64,000 bases of DNA from Aporrectodea caliginosa (GCA_020284085.1 JACEVL010000104.1:62001-126000), one strand, 5' to 3'. Shown: positions 10,727 through 22,320, counted from the stretch's first letter. The notes: generated by a model from the letters alone, not told the origin. Translations and numbers: made by a program.

Positions 10727-12435
10727 AAGACTCTGGTGAAGAACGATGTCAAAGTGGGCTGCAAGATGTCCATCAAAGTTCAAATGTTCATCTTGATAAC
10801 TTCAACGTAGGCCACTCGTCGCTACCAAGGACAGCATAGCGAGAACCTGATGGGAGACTGATTTGTGATGATTTGTGATTTAAATTATAATCGTAAATCT
10901 CGAAAAAACTACTCACTTCTAGATATTTTGTGGTCACTTTAGTACAACTGTAGTGTTAATACGTGTAAATTTGGATTCTTATATTGTTTTTTTTCCTGAT
11001 TTTACGTGAAGGAAAAGACTCAAATTCACTCGTGTTTGCATTGGAAGTAGGTTAATTTCAAAATATCATTATCCTGAAACGCTGCGACATACTTACTTGC
11101 CTATTGCGTAGACCTACTGTACACATCAACACCACAAAGCGTCGACTCTAGCAAAAGCCTTTCTAAATCAGACTAGGTCACACAGCGTTGTCACACAACG
11201 CAACTCAAATGCGAATCTCTAATCAACGGTATTACTAAGTATTTATCAGGCGCTGACACTCTTCGAAGCTCTGGGCAGTCACCGTGTTATATGCGATCTC
11301 GTGCATTCACAAACGCTGACCGATGGCTCCATGCACTGCACGCCCCAACCTACCTGTACTCTGAATTTGACAAATCAACATGTTATGAGTTGTAAGCAAG
11401 AAAGTGCTATGGACACGGTAAGCTAGCACCCACCGTAAATATAGACACAACTAAAGAACGAGAGGAAGACCCAGACGGAGGCTGTTGGCCTGGATGATGG
11501 TGGATGGAAAGAGTAGACTGAAGGAGGAAGCCCAGCGTTGAGAGGTATAGAACTTGAATAAGAGACTCAGAAAGATGATGCTAATTGAGCAACCTAATTG
11601 AATGCATCGTGAGACACATGCTCTAATGGTCTGCTGATCGCTAAGAAATTCGTCGATGAATGTAATAACGAGGGCCACTAATTGCAACTATAATTGAGTA
11701 GGAATGGAAGTCGCGTTCATGTATAACACGGCAAACGTTACACTGCCAGGTACCAAACACGTTTCAGCAGGTTTTACATTGCATTAGGCGTTCAACAATG
11801 CGCAACATACATGTCTTATTTGTTTTTGCAGTTGATGTTGGATATGTAGAATCTCCAATTTATCATATATACGTTGTCGAAGTGCAGTTTCAGAGGTCGG
11901 AATGTCGTTCATAGCTGTATTTCTGTTTTTAGAAATCGTATTCAAACAGGTCATCCCTAGGGTTGGCAATTACTTCGACCGAGTAGAAATCCAAAAACGC
12001 TCAACAATCATTTTGGGAGGCGACAGTTTAGTGGTTTGCATGCTGAACTATCAAACGAAAGATCAGCTCTGTCCACCAGACGTTTCTTTTGAAGACTTTG
12101 GCTTTACTTGCGCACACTCCTTCCAACTCAGCATTATTGGGAACATTGACTTAAATGTTGACTTAAACAGTCGGTAGCCTATGAAGATAGCAGGCCACAA
12201 GGAATTTTCTGCAGGACACAGTCTTCCGATGCCAAACCAAGAAACAGAAAATCAATAACTCTTCATTCTCATCGATGGTTGGCTTCAGAGACTTCTTCTC
12301 CCCATCATTCCCCTCCTCAACCACGTCCCCCTCCTCTTCCTCCTCTTAAATCCTATTGAAATTTATGCAGCAAGGCCCTCTTCATGGATGTCCGTTTGAA
12401 TGGACGTTACGCTATGTAGGTGCCCATGAATTGAC
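10727..12435. other. Left arm segment between insertions, no gene assigned
   Basis: It matches about 57600-59735 in reverse complement. A minus-strand frame ending EILHIQHQLQKQIRHVCCAL and a plus-strand frame around GGDSLVVCMLNYQ are partly kept in both arms, but each is interrupted by indels in one arm and neither matches a known family. Confidence 0.45.
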
Positions 12436-12439
12436 CATT

Positions 12440-13145
12440 CGTCGCCTGAGAATTATCTTGTCGTATCTCCACTTTTTTTCGAAAAGCAGTTTAGAGTTGA
12501 TTTGTAGCAGAATTTTTCGGATCTTTCTTCAGTTTCAATGGCTAAGAGATACGACAGGTAGTTTTAAAGATATTCAACAAAATATACTGTCGTATGTCCT
12601 GTTTTCAGAAACATTTAATCGTATCTCCACACAGTATTCGTTGTGTAGCAGTGTATGTTGTTGTATGTACAGAGAAAGCTCGTCGTTGATTGGACGAACA
12701 AGAGATACAACAGTGTAAACCTGTGCGCTTAGTTGGATTAAAGTGTCGCATATCCAGACGATTAAAAGTGTTTCTTTTAAAAATCCGGACTATATCCATG
12801 AATATTTTAACGAAAACACTCTCTAATAATTGGCCGTTGCTTGATTTAATCATTTCGTGTCTTTGTTTTCCGTAGGAAGGTTCGTAATATTTGAAAATCT
12901 TTTTTATACAAAATTTTCATAAATTTCTGAAAAAACCGCTCTATTCGTAATTTCTTTTTTAAATGCAGGGTCTTTATGCAATGTTTATGTTTTAATATGA
13001 CGTCTGTGTGTGAACTGTAATTTGATAATGCCCTCCTTATTGCATTGAATTTCTTATTTTTCCGCAAAATGCGGCCCAAACTTCAACCTCGATTATCTCG
13101 GAATTTTGGAAAATGGAGATACGCGAGGATAATTATCAGGCGACG
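12440..13145. mobile_element. 706 bp MITE with 32 bp TIRs and CATT target duplication
   Basis: The left end CGTCGCCTGAGAATTATCTT and the reverse complement of the right end (CGTCGCCTGATAATTATCCT) form inverted repeats that continue to CGTATCTCCA. CATT flanks it at 12436-12439 and 13146-13149. The right arm has one GACCATTCACGAG at the matching place, which is the empty site. No transposase is encoded. A 4 bp duplication is known for Chapaev, Sola1 and Ginger groups; the ends do not let me choose. Confidence 0.88.
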
Positions 13146-13279
13146 CATTCACGAGCAACTACATGGCATGACGTCCATTCAAACGGACATCCGAGTAATG
13201 TTCGCAAAGGCTACACAGACCAAATGAGTTCTGTTAGGCCTTTCAGAATCGTTGTGCAAATGCAGGATAATTAGTACAC

Positions 13280-13368
13280 ATACAAATATACATACATACA
13301 CGGATACTTACATAGATACATACAGACACACATGTATACCTACTAGCATTATACAAATTACATACATA
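13280..13368 (+). repeat. Degenerate (CATA)n at the inner end of the left arm
   Basis: Degenerate CATA repeat. The right arm also ends in such a repeat (57275-57445), so the palindrome breakpoints lie in or next to microsatellite. Confidence 0.7.
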
Positions 13369-13859
13369 GGGGCCGTCCATAAAGTACGTCACGCTCCAGG
13401 GGGGGTTTAAGAAAGTGTGACAGTTTGTGACAGAGGGGAGGGGGGGTCAGGCCATGCGTGACGTCACACATTTATTTTTTAAATTTTATTTATAATTTAT
13501 TTTATACAAAAGTGTGAAATTTATGGATAAAAATCTTGGAAAAGTCTTGTTACTACCCCCTCGAAAATTTTTGGTGTCGAAAAACTGTTGTTACTATCCC
13601 CCCCCTTGAAGAAAAAGTCATGGGAAACACCTGTTACTACCCCCTCGAAATTTCTTGGGAAAACTGCTGTCACTACCCCCCTACCTCCCCTCGAAAATTC
13701 TTGGGAAAACTGCTGTCACTACCCCCCCCTCGAAAAGTTTCCCGGGCGAAAGTGTGACGTACTTTAGGGGGGGGTCCTAGTTTTGTGACAGTTTGTGACA
13801 GGGGGGAGGGGGTGGTAAAAATGGTCAAAAATAGCGTGACGTACTTTATGGACGGCCCC
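13369..13859. mobile_element. 491 bp MITE with GGGGCCGTCCATAAAGTACG ends
   Basis: The left end GGGGCCGTCCATAAAGTACG and right end CGTACTTTATGGACGGCCCC are exact inverted repeats, extending about 7 bp further as TCACGCT on the left. The interior has tandem units of CTCGAAAATTTTTGG-like sequence joined to C-runs, and GTGACAGTTTGTGACAG near both ends. No coding capacity. I see no clear target duplication. Confidence 0.85.
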
Positions 13860-13934
13860 TGTACTGATAACGCATTGGCTTTATTTATAGCTTCGGAATA
13901 ATGCCTGTTAAAGGTGTCTAAAACTATCATTGTA

Positions 13935-14160
13935 TTATCTATTGCGTAGCGACATCTTTGCCTGTATAGGTCCCTCTCTATGGAATGGACTTTCTTCTTC
14001 TTTGCGCTCTACCATCCTCTCTGGTGGCAGCTCTATCTCTTTCTCTTACTTATAAAACTTTTAATTTTTCTCTGAGTACCTCGCACAGGGAGCGCGTCTG
14101 AAGGGCTTATGCTGTGAGAAGCGCTTTATAAATGATCAAATACAATCTTGGACTTGACGC
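13935..14160 (+). mobile_element. LINE 3' end fragment
   Basis: It encodes a decayed PSLWNGLSSSLRSTI-like reverse-transcriptase tail and ends in GAGAAGCGCTTTATAAATGA, a variant of the GCGCTATATAAAT 3' signal seen across the window. Confidence 0.65.
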
Positions 14161-14194
14161 ACGATGGATGATCATAGTATTTTACATGAGATTT

Positions 14195-14300
14195 GTGGGA
14201 CACGTTCGCCGATTGGATGAATGCTTGCCTTGTAACGCGTAGAGTACGGGTTCGACGCTCCTCATTTTAGACGGTTGCTGTTTAGGGATTTTTAGAATGT
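14195..14300 (+). mobile_element. tRNA-derived SINE head (third family)
   Basis: It contains TTGGATGAATGC as an A-box-like word and GGGTTCGACGC as a good B box about 40 bp later. There is no acceptor-stem pairing, so this is a SINE promoter rather than a tRNA gene. Confidence 0.5.
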
Positions 14301-14682
14301 CCATCAATTACGATTGCTGAGCGCCATCGATTGACTCTTGGTTGCTTTACAGAGTCGCCTAATAAATGCACAAATACAGTATTTATTATGCATCGCGCAC
14401 CAGTCACAAAATGCCGTAAACAACAGGTAATGCAGTGCCGTCTTAAACGCCTTTATCACGTATTCTTCCAGTGCTACAAATTCTGTCAATGAGTTTTAAC
14501 TGGAGGTCCATCCAAAATTCTTGCTCAATAGTGTGATGTCGACGGTCCTTTTTGGCCACAAAATGACGAGAAAGAACAGAAAGGCTGTCTTGTATCGGGT
14601 GATGCCAGTCCGAAGCTTTGATAACGGATAAGGGCGACGTTGTATTGTATTTGATCAATTATAAAGCCCTTGGCACAGCATG

Positions 14683-15305
14683 AACCTTTCAGAAGCGCTC
14701 CCAGTGAGAGGTACTCAGAGAGAAAAGGAAGGTCTAAAGGTGACAGAAAGAGGCAAAGATTCCACCAGTGAGGATGGTAGAGCTTAGAGAAGGAGGACGT
14801 CCAGTCCATAGAGAGGGACCTACGAAGGCAAAGGATCTAACACGCGAAACGAACAGTTCAAGCCGGTCAGAGGATCTGAGAGAGCGCAACGACGTGGCAG
14901 AGAGGGGACAGAGAATTTGGTGACATAGATATTTTGGAGCAAGATCCAGTTGAGATTTGAGCACGACAATGAAAACTTTAAATTGGATGCGCGCAGGGAG
15001 AGGTAGCCATTGAAGTTGTTCAGCCATAAATGTAGAGATGTGAGAGAATCGAAGGAGGCGAGCTATAAGTCTCGTAGCAGCATTCAGTACGGACTGAAGA
15101 GGAGATAGACGAACCTTGGGTAAGCCAACAAGGAGAGAATTGAAATAGCCAATTCGAGAACAGACAAAGAGTGGACAATTGAGGTGAAGGTAGAGGATGA
15201 AAAAGATCTGCGAATAGCTCTGAGACAGATAAGTTGGAAGTAGGAAGATCGGGTGAGCTTGGATATGCGTTCAGTGAAGGTGAGAGAGCTAGCTAGGGTG
15301 GCACC
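14683..15305 (-). pseudogene. LINE reverse transcriptase C-terminus, decayed
   Basis: Minus-strand frames give the end of a LINE reverse transcriptase, including FMAEQLQWLPLPARIQFKVF, SLRSLRSSDRLELFVSRV and FAFVGPSLWTGRP, with further matching sequence back to about 15300. One or more frameshifts occur near 15060. It is truncated at the 5' side and inactive. The GRP in place of the usual WNSLP shows further decay. Confidence 0.78.
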
Positions 15306-15381
15306 CTAACTGATCATTTACGCTATTACATGAAAGAACATCTCGCCAAATGCCGTATACTCGGGTGGTGCTCGTTTGGAA

Positions 15382-15432
15382 CGGAGGAGGAGGAGGAGGA
15401 GGAGGAGGAGGAGGAGGAGGAGGAGGAGGAGG
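15382..15432 (+). repeat. (GGA)n microsatellite
   Basis: Pure GAG/GGA repeat that gives a false poly-Glu frame. The rest of 15433-15790 shows no gene. Confidence 0.95.
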
Positions 15433-15790
15433 TGGGCGACGCTGATTATATCTCGTATGATGCACCATCGTTAAACAGAATCTGTGGCCTCAGATGGAAA
15501 TATAATTATACAATCTAATAATATATCATTAGAATAAATACGTTAGGCTAAAGGTCAATGTAATTAGCCTTGGCAGCAAACAATGAATAATACAGTTTTC
15601 GTCTTAGACACCTTTAATACGCGTTCTTACAATTCTATAAATTTATCAATTGTTTAATCATTTGAATCTGTCAGGTTCCTGTTGAAATGAATTAAATGCC
15701 ACAGGTGGTTACCATGGTTTACCTTGGAGTAATTAGTAATTTTGAGATCATATTTGTATATGGAGGTTAGTATCCACGTTATTAATTAAT

Positions 15791-16608
15791 GGTGCGCCGA
15801 CAAAACGGCGCAGGACAAAACGGCGCAGACATAACGGCGCAGACAAAACGGCGCGGCAACAAAACGGCGCAGTACAAAACGGCGCAGACAAAACGGCGCA
15901 AAACTGTACTAAAGAACAATAGTTTATAGCAGTTTAATAGTAGAAGCAGCAAAAATATATAATAAAATATATACTAGAAATAACTGAATAACTGAGAAAC
16001 TTCATCAAGTCTTATAGTTCATAGGGTAAAGTCGTAGTTTACGTTGCTAAATTATTTGATATTGCCACTTTAACATGGAAGCTGGATTGATGAAAAAATT
16101 GTTTCTCTAAATGGAAGTGGGATTGATGAAAACATTCCTGTGATCAAAATTGAAGTTGTATTGATCGAAATAATTTTTTCCGTAAATAGACGCTGTATGG
16201 ATGAAATTAAGTTTTCGATTCAATAGAAGCTGGATTAATGAAAATAATTGTTTCCGTAATTAGAAGCTGTATTAATGAGAATATATATTTGCTTAAACAA
16301 AAGTTTCATTGATGAAAAATATTTCTTTTGTCAAATAGAAGTTGGATTGATAAAAGTAATTTTTTCCAATTAAATGGAAGTTGGATTGATGAAAATATTT
16401 CTCGATGAAATGGAAGCTGGATTGCAAACATATAATAATAAGATAATAAGCAAACAATCACTCTACGGTTTTCATAATCTTTGTACTGCGCCGTATTGGT
16501 GTCGAAAAACTTGTCGAGGTACTTTGAATTGCGCCGTTCTGTCTGCGCCGTTTTGTCTGCGCCGTTTTGTCTGCGCCGTTTTGTCCTGCGCCGTTTTGTT
16601 ACGGCGCC
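15791..16608. mobile_element. Foldback-like element 1: TIRs made of CAAAACGGCGCAG repeats
   Basis: Both ends are tandem arrays of a 13-15 bp unit reading ACAAAACGGCGCAG on the left (about 15791-15905) and its reverse complement on the right (about 16485-16608). The interior holds about ten copies of a roughly 40 bp minisatellite, core AGAAGCTGGATTGATGAAAA, and a module GTAGTTTACGTTGCTAAATT at about 16034. Flanks TTAATTAAT and GTTATTAAT match at 7 of 9 positions, a plausible eroded 9 bp target duplication. No protein is encoded. The layout recalls Drosophila foldback (FB) elements, which are mobilised by a MULE-type transposase. Confidence 0.82.
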
Positions 16609-17144
16609 GTTATTAATATAGTCCGACGGTTAATATAACAGGCCAAAGCGCACCCTGGTTGCTGGTTACAACGCAAAAACGGATGTTAATCTATGGTAAA
16701 TGCCTGAAAGTCTCTATAATTATGTATCTGACTCATCATAAAACTCGCAAATTCAACACTGTAGTTAGGCCTATTATAGATAATGAAATTTTTACTGAAA
16801 CCAAAATCTCTGTCACTCACCCTATTTCAGCCACTAACTCTAGCCAAACCCTCAGTAACTTACCCCTTCTCCACAACTATCTTCAACGCCTCGACGAGAC
16901 CCGACGCAGCTGCCCACATGATTAATTAATAGTTTACTTGTGATTACATGTATTCCAATAAATAATGACAAATACAAAGTTAACATTTATTCATTGTTTA
17001 TGTTTTAGGGGTATTATTAATATTTATTGCTAGTTATAAGTTTCTAGGTACTTAGTAACCTAGAGATTTGTTCATATTAGTAGTCTTGTTTGCATTTTGT
17101 AATAATTGTAATATTGTGACTTTTTTATATTGTTGTTCCTATAG
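16609..17144. other. Flank between foldback element 1 and the transposase exon
   Basis: No gene assigned. It could hold upstream exons of the MULE gene, since 17145 directly follows a TTCCTATAG acceptor. An open frame at 16659-16925 matches nothing I know. Confidence 0.4.
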
Positions 17145-17312
17145 ATGCTTGGTGACAAAGCATTTCAACCTCGTGGCTTTCCTGCAATCACAATGACAGA
17201 TGATTCAGCCGCAGAAAGGGAGGCTATCGCAAAAGTTTGGCCACTTACACATCTGCTGTTGTGTCAGTTCCATGTCAATCAAGCAGTGTGGAGATGGCTA
17301 CAACAGGGAAAA
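17145..17312 (+). CDS. MULE-type transposase, exon with DDE-region sequence
   Basis: The exon follows a TTCCTATAG acceptor and ends at a GTTAGT donor at 17313. It encodes 56 residues with GFPAITMTDDSAAEREAI followed by WPLTHLLLCQFHVNQAVW. This is the signature of the second catalytic aspartate (MTDDS) and downstream CxFHV segment of the MULE transposase domain, an RNase H-fold DDE enzyme that cuts at element ends. Joining to 17848 keeps frame exactly (phase 0). Earlier exons with the first Asp were not found. It lies 0.5 kb from a foldback-like element of the sort MULE enzymes can mobilise. Confidence 0.78.
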
Positions 17313-17847
17313 GTTAGTCCATCAATTGATACCATTTGAAACAGTTGAATGAGTGCGTACGTGTTGCAGGCTAGAACTTTTTATTGATTGTTAGATGAAC
17401 CTGCGGGTGTATGAATAAGACAGAAAGTTAATAGAAATGTATATTAAAATTTGAAATAAATAACTAACAGTAATGTTGTATGACAATTGACAAATACGTA
17501 TAAGAAACATGAAATTATAGAAGTAAACACCAATAATATGATTGATATCATTTGAAACTTCATATCACAAGATTGTATTGCATTTAACGCTCCCAATGCG
17601 AAGAGCCCACAAGAAAGACAAGTCTTAGAAGACAATGGGCAGAGACAGAAATACCCCGGTAAAATACCCAGGGAACGATTGGCAGTCTGAGTCCGATGTA
17701 GCCCTACTAATAAGGTCATATTGATCTAAACTTCTAAAGAATGGGATGGCATATTTTGCATTACATCCCACTAACAAATCAATGTTTTCTTTTTAAAATG
17801 GCATATCTTCATGGTATATGTATCTGTTTTCATTTAAATTATTTTAG

Positions 17848-18624
17848 AGGGTGCAGGCTGAACACCGGAAAGAGATTATGACTGGATTTCGTGAAATCGT
17901 GTATGCTGAGACAGAGGAAACTGCAGCCGTATCATATGAGAAGCTCTGTCAGCTGCTCATAGCGACCAATAATCCAGAATGTCACAAGTACTTTGATGAT
18001 TGGTGGAGTCGACGAACACTGTGGTGTAAATGTTTCAGACAAATGCCTGCTTTACGCGGCCACAATACAAATAACTATGCTGAGGCTACCATTCGTATCT
18101 TCAAAGACATTGGTTTGAACCGAGTCAAACAGTACAATGCTATTTCTTTGATGCATGCTGTAATCACAACAATGGAGGCATTTTATAAGAGTCGACTCTT
18201 GGAATTTGCTCACAATCGAAACCGCTTGCACGTATTTAAGATGCGGTGCATGATGGAGCAAATTTCGTATGTAAACAAAGATTCAATTATTGAAACAGAT
18301 TGCAAAGGTGTCTTCCAGGTACCCTCGGAACATTCTGAGAATGTTTACAAAGTTAATGTAGAACTTGGCATATGTCAATGTCACATTGGAAGAGATGGGA
18401 GTTTCTGTAAGCACTTGTGTGCTGTTGCGTATCATTTAGATGTAGAGGTACCAAATGCACCGAAGGTCAGCGATGACGACCGCTACCTTGCAGCAAAAGT
18501 TGCACATGGTGATGAATGTCCAGGAAAGGAATTCTATAGCTCCTTTAGCAATTGCTTTGCCATTCATCGTGAAGATGGAAATGTGGACGCCTCTGAGAAC
18601 AATGATCCAACCGAGATGGAATAG
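17848..18624 (+). CDS. MULE-type transposase, exon with SWIM zinc finger
   Basis: The exon begins after ATTTTAG at 17847 and reads in frame from the preceding exon for about 258 residues. The first half contains WWSRRTLWCKCFR and RGHNTNNYAEATIRIFKD, the conserved region after the catalytic core of MULE transposases. CQCHIGRDGSFCKHLC (residues about 185-200) is a SWIM zinc finger of CxC...CxH form, a common DNA-binding partner of MULE enzymes. It is open throughout, then meets a TAG at 18622; the family-like C-terminus resumes in another frame at once, so an indel or a missed intron lies near 18600-18625. Of the transposases here it is the least damaged. Confidence 0.82.
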   Translation, partial: RVQAEHRKEIMTGFREIVYAETEETAAVSYEKLCQLLIATNNPECHKYFDDWWSRRTLWCKCFRQMPALRGHNTNNYAEATIRIFKDIGLNRVKQYNAISLMHAVITTMEAFYKSRLLEFAHNRNRLHVFKMRCMMEQISYVNKDSIIETDCKGVFQVPSEHSENVYKVNVELGICQCHIGRDGSFCKHLCAVAYHLDVEVPNAPKVSDDDRYLAAKVAHGDECPGKEFYSSFSNCFAIHREDGNVDASENNDPTEME

Positions 18625-19066
18625 ACAGCCTGAATGTACTGCTGGTAATTCCAGCAAAGATTCAGACACCAGCAAGGACAGCTTTCTGCAAGAAATCAGG
18701 GAAACTGCTGCGTTACTTGAGAGCAGGGCTGTGAATGTAACAGATGCTGATTGGGTGGAATTAAGCAAGAGCTTAAACATTTTTAAACAGCGACTGCATA
18801 ATTGTACCAACGCTTCTCAATTAACTACTTTCTTCAGAACTGTAGGTGGAGGTATTCCTTGTCTGAAGCGATCGGGAACTATGATTGGTGTTCAGCCAAC
18901 CAGCAAAGCCCGTCGGGCAGTGAACAGGAGCCGAGGCAATCGAACTTTGTCTTACGGCAGAAATGCAAAAGCTGTTCAGATCCTAAAGAGAGCGAAAAAG
19001 CAGAAAGCCAGCCATAACCTAGGGCTAAACATCAGAAATAATGTGAACAATTACAGAAAGCACTGA
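18625..19066 (+). pseudogene. C-terminal part of the MULE protein in a shifted frame
   Basis: About 145 residues continue the protein in the next frame: CTAGNSSKDSDTSKDSFLQE, then a leucine-rich stretch and GGGIPCLKRSGTMIGVQPTS, followed by a basic tail. This Gly/Pro/Ser then basic tail is what I recall from SWIM-containing MULE proteins of invertebrates. The frame shift against 17848-18624 could be a real disabling indel, a short intron or an assembly error. Confidence 0.6.
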
Positions 19067-20160
19067 TTGTGTGTAAGTCCATTTTAGGTTGTAACTATGA
19101 TCCGAATACTATGTAGTTTATTCTTCTGTTGGACATTCCTATTTACTGTAACAGATACAGTAAAACTACTAGTATACACGGTGCAACGGAACAGTTAATG
19201 TCTTGAAATTTTTTGTACTATTAACCTATGCCTAATCAAAATTTGATAACAGTAAAATTGATGTTGGCAACTGTTTTTCATAAGAATGTGAAAGAACTTA
19301 AATTGCATTCTTCAAACTGATTTTGGATTGTTGAAAAATTAACCAATTTATAGACCTATAGTATTTGCTGTAAAGAATGTCTTTGCTTATACAGTATAGA
19401 CTTTTACAAATCCAAACCTAATAAGGAACATGTTGCACGTTCAACCTTAACAATATCACTGCTTATGTGAAACTTCTGTAAAGCCTAGCTTCATAAGAGA
19501 CAGGTCCTGTTATAAAATCAGTTGTAGTGATGTTAAGAATAGCATTGCTATTCAACTTCTACAAGTCCAAGTCACATAAATAATTTATGTTTTAAAAATT
19601 CCCAGAGTTTTCCTAAGGCATTTTTAAATTTTCGTTAATACATTTTTAGGATCAATTTTATTACACCAAATGTTCAGGTCAATGTCTAGAAGCTTCAAGT
19701 CGAATTTGTGGAGCCTGGTTGGTGGGCTTCTTCAAATTATCAAATGAAAGCTCTACTTATGCTTCTTTCAACAGTGCGGAATATGGCATTTTGCCATATC
19801 TGCAACACTAGTGATAATGTTCTGTGACTTGTTAAGACTTTCAACAAGACAAGCACAGTTGTGTTGATCGCCTTTCTTCTTATAATGCAATCAAAGATAT
19901 CTGTTAATCCCTTGCACAAAGAAATCACGTCACGCATGACTATTTCAATATTCTTTTCACGGTTACCCCATAGTTTACGTTGCTAAATTATATTCATGTC
20001 TTCAATACCGTACTTGACGTTGGTAAGTAAGCAGTCTATAGTCCATGATAATTGTCATCAATAATATAATATGTTTTCTTTATTTAAGCGCCTGACAAAC
20101 GCACTGCGCTGTACATTAAATTTTACATGTTATGCAATTGAAACAATGTTAACTAGTTAA
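19067..20160. other. Downstream flank of the MULE gene
   Basis: No coding sequence identified. At about 19968-20040 it holds the module GTTTACGTTGCTAAATTAT followed by GTCTTCAATACCGTACTTG, the same as the left half of the 30420-30621 element. Confidence 0.55.
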
Positions 20161-20164
20161 CTAC

Positions 20165-20320
20165 TAACACAGTTGACTCCTTCAAATCTGGACTCAAGAC
20201 TTATTTGTTCTGTAAGGCCTACCCTGCTGTTAGTTGACTGTGAGGCGCCCTTGTAACGGCATGGCTGTGTTACGGCGCCATATAAATTGTCACTGTTATT
20301 ATTATTATTATTATTATTAC
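20165..20320 (+). mobile_element. LINE (second family) 3' end with (TTA)n tail
   Basis: It encodes a decayed SFKSGLKTYLFCKAYPA, then the 3' UTR word GGCGCCCTTGTAACGGCATG and GGCGCCATATAAATTGTC, then (ATT)n. The same tail follows the LINE ends at 42540 and 46450. Confidence 0.75.
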
Positions 20321-20782
20321 TAGATGTTTGCCCGTCCTAAGACGGTTAAGTTTAGGGAGTTCGCACGCTCCACTTAAAATCGCATGATCAGCGGCCCGCG
20401 AGCCCATACAGGGCAATAGACTATGATGCATCGCAAATTTTATCACACGGCAATATGAACCTACACAACGGTTTAAAGTTGATAGCAGCGCCGCCTACCG
20501 ACTTTAATTACACGCAAATTTGAATCTATGCGGCGGTTTAAATTTCAATCTCCAGGTCCCCTCCGCTACTCCTGCCTATCTTCTTCTAACTGTGCTCTCT
20601 TTGAAACGAAGCGCCACCTGGCGACGGATTTAATATACTGAGGAACCAAACGACGAGCGGAATTTTTATCACCTAGGACCCGACGCCTAGCGATTTTGCC
20701 GTCTAACGACCTATAACGACCTATAAAGTAAACAATTGTGAACTTGTGCTATCTCAGTCAGTTCTTGATCTACAGACATAAT

Positions 20783-21560
20783 TTAAACATCATTCTTTAG
20801 CATTTTATTTCCTCTTCTCATCCATCCGTGCAGAGCTAGAGAACAATCATTTTGAGGTACCCAAAGCTGCCCCAAAGTGTACCCCACCCCATTTTTTTTA
20901 CTTTTTTTATGTTCAAGCCCCTGTATAAAAATATTTTCAGTGACAACATGTGTAATGTGAGCATAAGATATGTGCAGAAAGTAATGCCAGACAAAATCCA
21001 AAAGAAATTTTGGAAAAGCATTCATAAATGAAGGATTTATAATTTGTTTAGTAAATAGACCTAGTCGTAAAAAGTGAAGGAAAATACGGAAATACATTAA
21101 ATACATCAGCAATATTATACTTATCATATCTTGGTCAATTTTTGACATCAAGACACGATGTTATCATCACTCTTTAGCATTTTATCTCCTATTTTCATCC
21201 ACCCGTCCAGAGCTAGACAAAATAAAATGTGGGGTACTCAAAGTGGTCCTCCAAATGTACCATCCCCAATTTTTGACGTCTATATTCAAGCCCATATATA
21301 AAAATACTTTTAGTGACAACATGTGTAATGTGAACAAGACAAATGTGCAGAAGGTAATGCTGGACAAAACACAAAAGAAATTTTGAAATTACTTTCATAA
21401 ATGATAGAGTTATAATTTTTTTTTAAATTAGACCTAGTCATAAAAAGTGAAGGAAAAATAAGGAACTACATGAAATGTCAGCAATATTATAGGCCTACTT
21501 ATCATATCTTGATAAGTTTTTGGCATAAAGATATGATTTTAACATCAATATTTAGCACTT
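20783..21560 (+). repeat. Tandem repeat of about 375 bp within copy A
   Basis: Two diverged units (about 20795-21150 and 21170-21530) share AGCATTTTAT, CCAGAGCTAGA, GTGACAACATGTGTAATGTG and AGACCTAGTC. A third partial unit starts near 21550. Confidence 0.8.
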
Positions 21561-21767
21561 TATCTCCATTTCCCATACTTGCCCAGAATTATGGGCAAAA
21601 CAGGAAAATTTTATGTCTGTTCGGTCTGAATATCTTGGCCGTCACCGAATATTCCAACCCACTTTCCGCTCATCAACGCGTGCGGCGGCGTGCCAAAGCG
21701 CCACCTTCCGGATTTAATATACTGAGGAACAAAAGAAATCATGCGACCTCTAACGGTGACTACCCGC

Positions 21768-22320
21768 TGGCTGCGCCAGTCTAGGCCGACCCTACGCGGC
21801 ATTCGCCTTCTCTCCCCTCCTCTCGCCTCCCTCGCCTCCTCTCCCTTCCCTTCCCTTCCCAATACTCCCCTCCCTTCCCTCCCCTTCCTCTTTCTCCTCC
21901 TTCCCTCCCTCCCAAAAACTCCCTTCCTTCCCATACCCTCCCCTTCCCTCTGTCCCTCCCCTCCTCTCCTCTCCTCTCCTGTCCCTCCCTCCCTCCTCTT
22001 CATCCCTCCCCTTCCTTTCTTTCCTCCCTCCGCTCCCTCCCCTCCTCGCTGGCTGCGCCAGTCTAGGCCGACCCTACGCGGCATTCGCCTTCTATCCCCT
22101 TCCTCTCGCCTCCCTCGCCTCCTCTCCCTTCCCTTCCCTTCCCTCTTTCTCCTCCTTCCCTCCCTCCCAAAAACTCTCTTTCTTCCTTTACCCTCCCCTT
22201 CCCTCTGTCCCTCCCCCTCCTCTCCTCTCCTGTCCCTCCCTCCCCTCCTCTTCATCCCTCCCCTTCCTTTCCTCCCTCCGCTCCCCTTCTGCTCCCCTCC
22301 CACCCTCCCCACTTCAGCGA
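21768..22320 (+). repeat. Duplicated C/T-rich block
   Basis: A segment starting CTGGCTGCGCCAGTCTAGG occurs at about 21768 and again at about 22050, each followed by 200-280 bp of almost pure C and T (CCCTTCC and CCCTCC words). Long proline/serine and basic frames here are artefacts. Confidence 0.88.

Larger units (their letters stand above)
1..13330 (+). repeat. Left arm of a large inverted duplication
   Basis: Read as its reverse complement, this stretch matches about 57330-63621. Base 1 pairs with about 63621, so the match runs to the window edge and probably beyond it. Matched blocks are about 1-3570, 10727-12439 and 13146-13330. Between them lie insertions absent from the other arm (about 3580-7850, 7875-10722 and 12440-13145). 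By eye the coding part is about 90 percent identical; non-coding parts carry more indels. The inner end runs into (CATA)n repeats on both sides. Confidence 0.93.
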
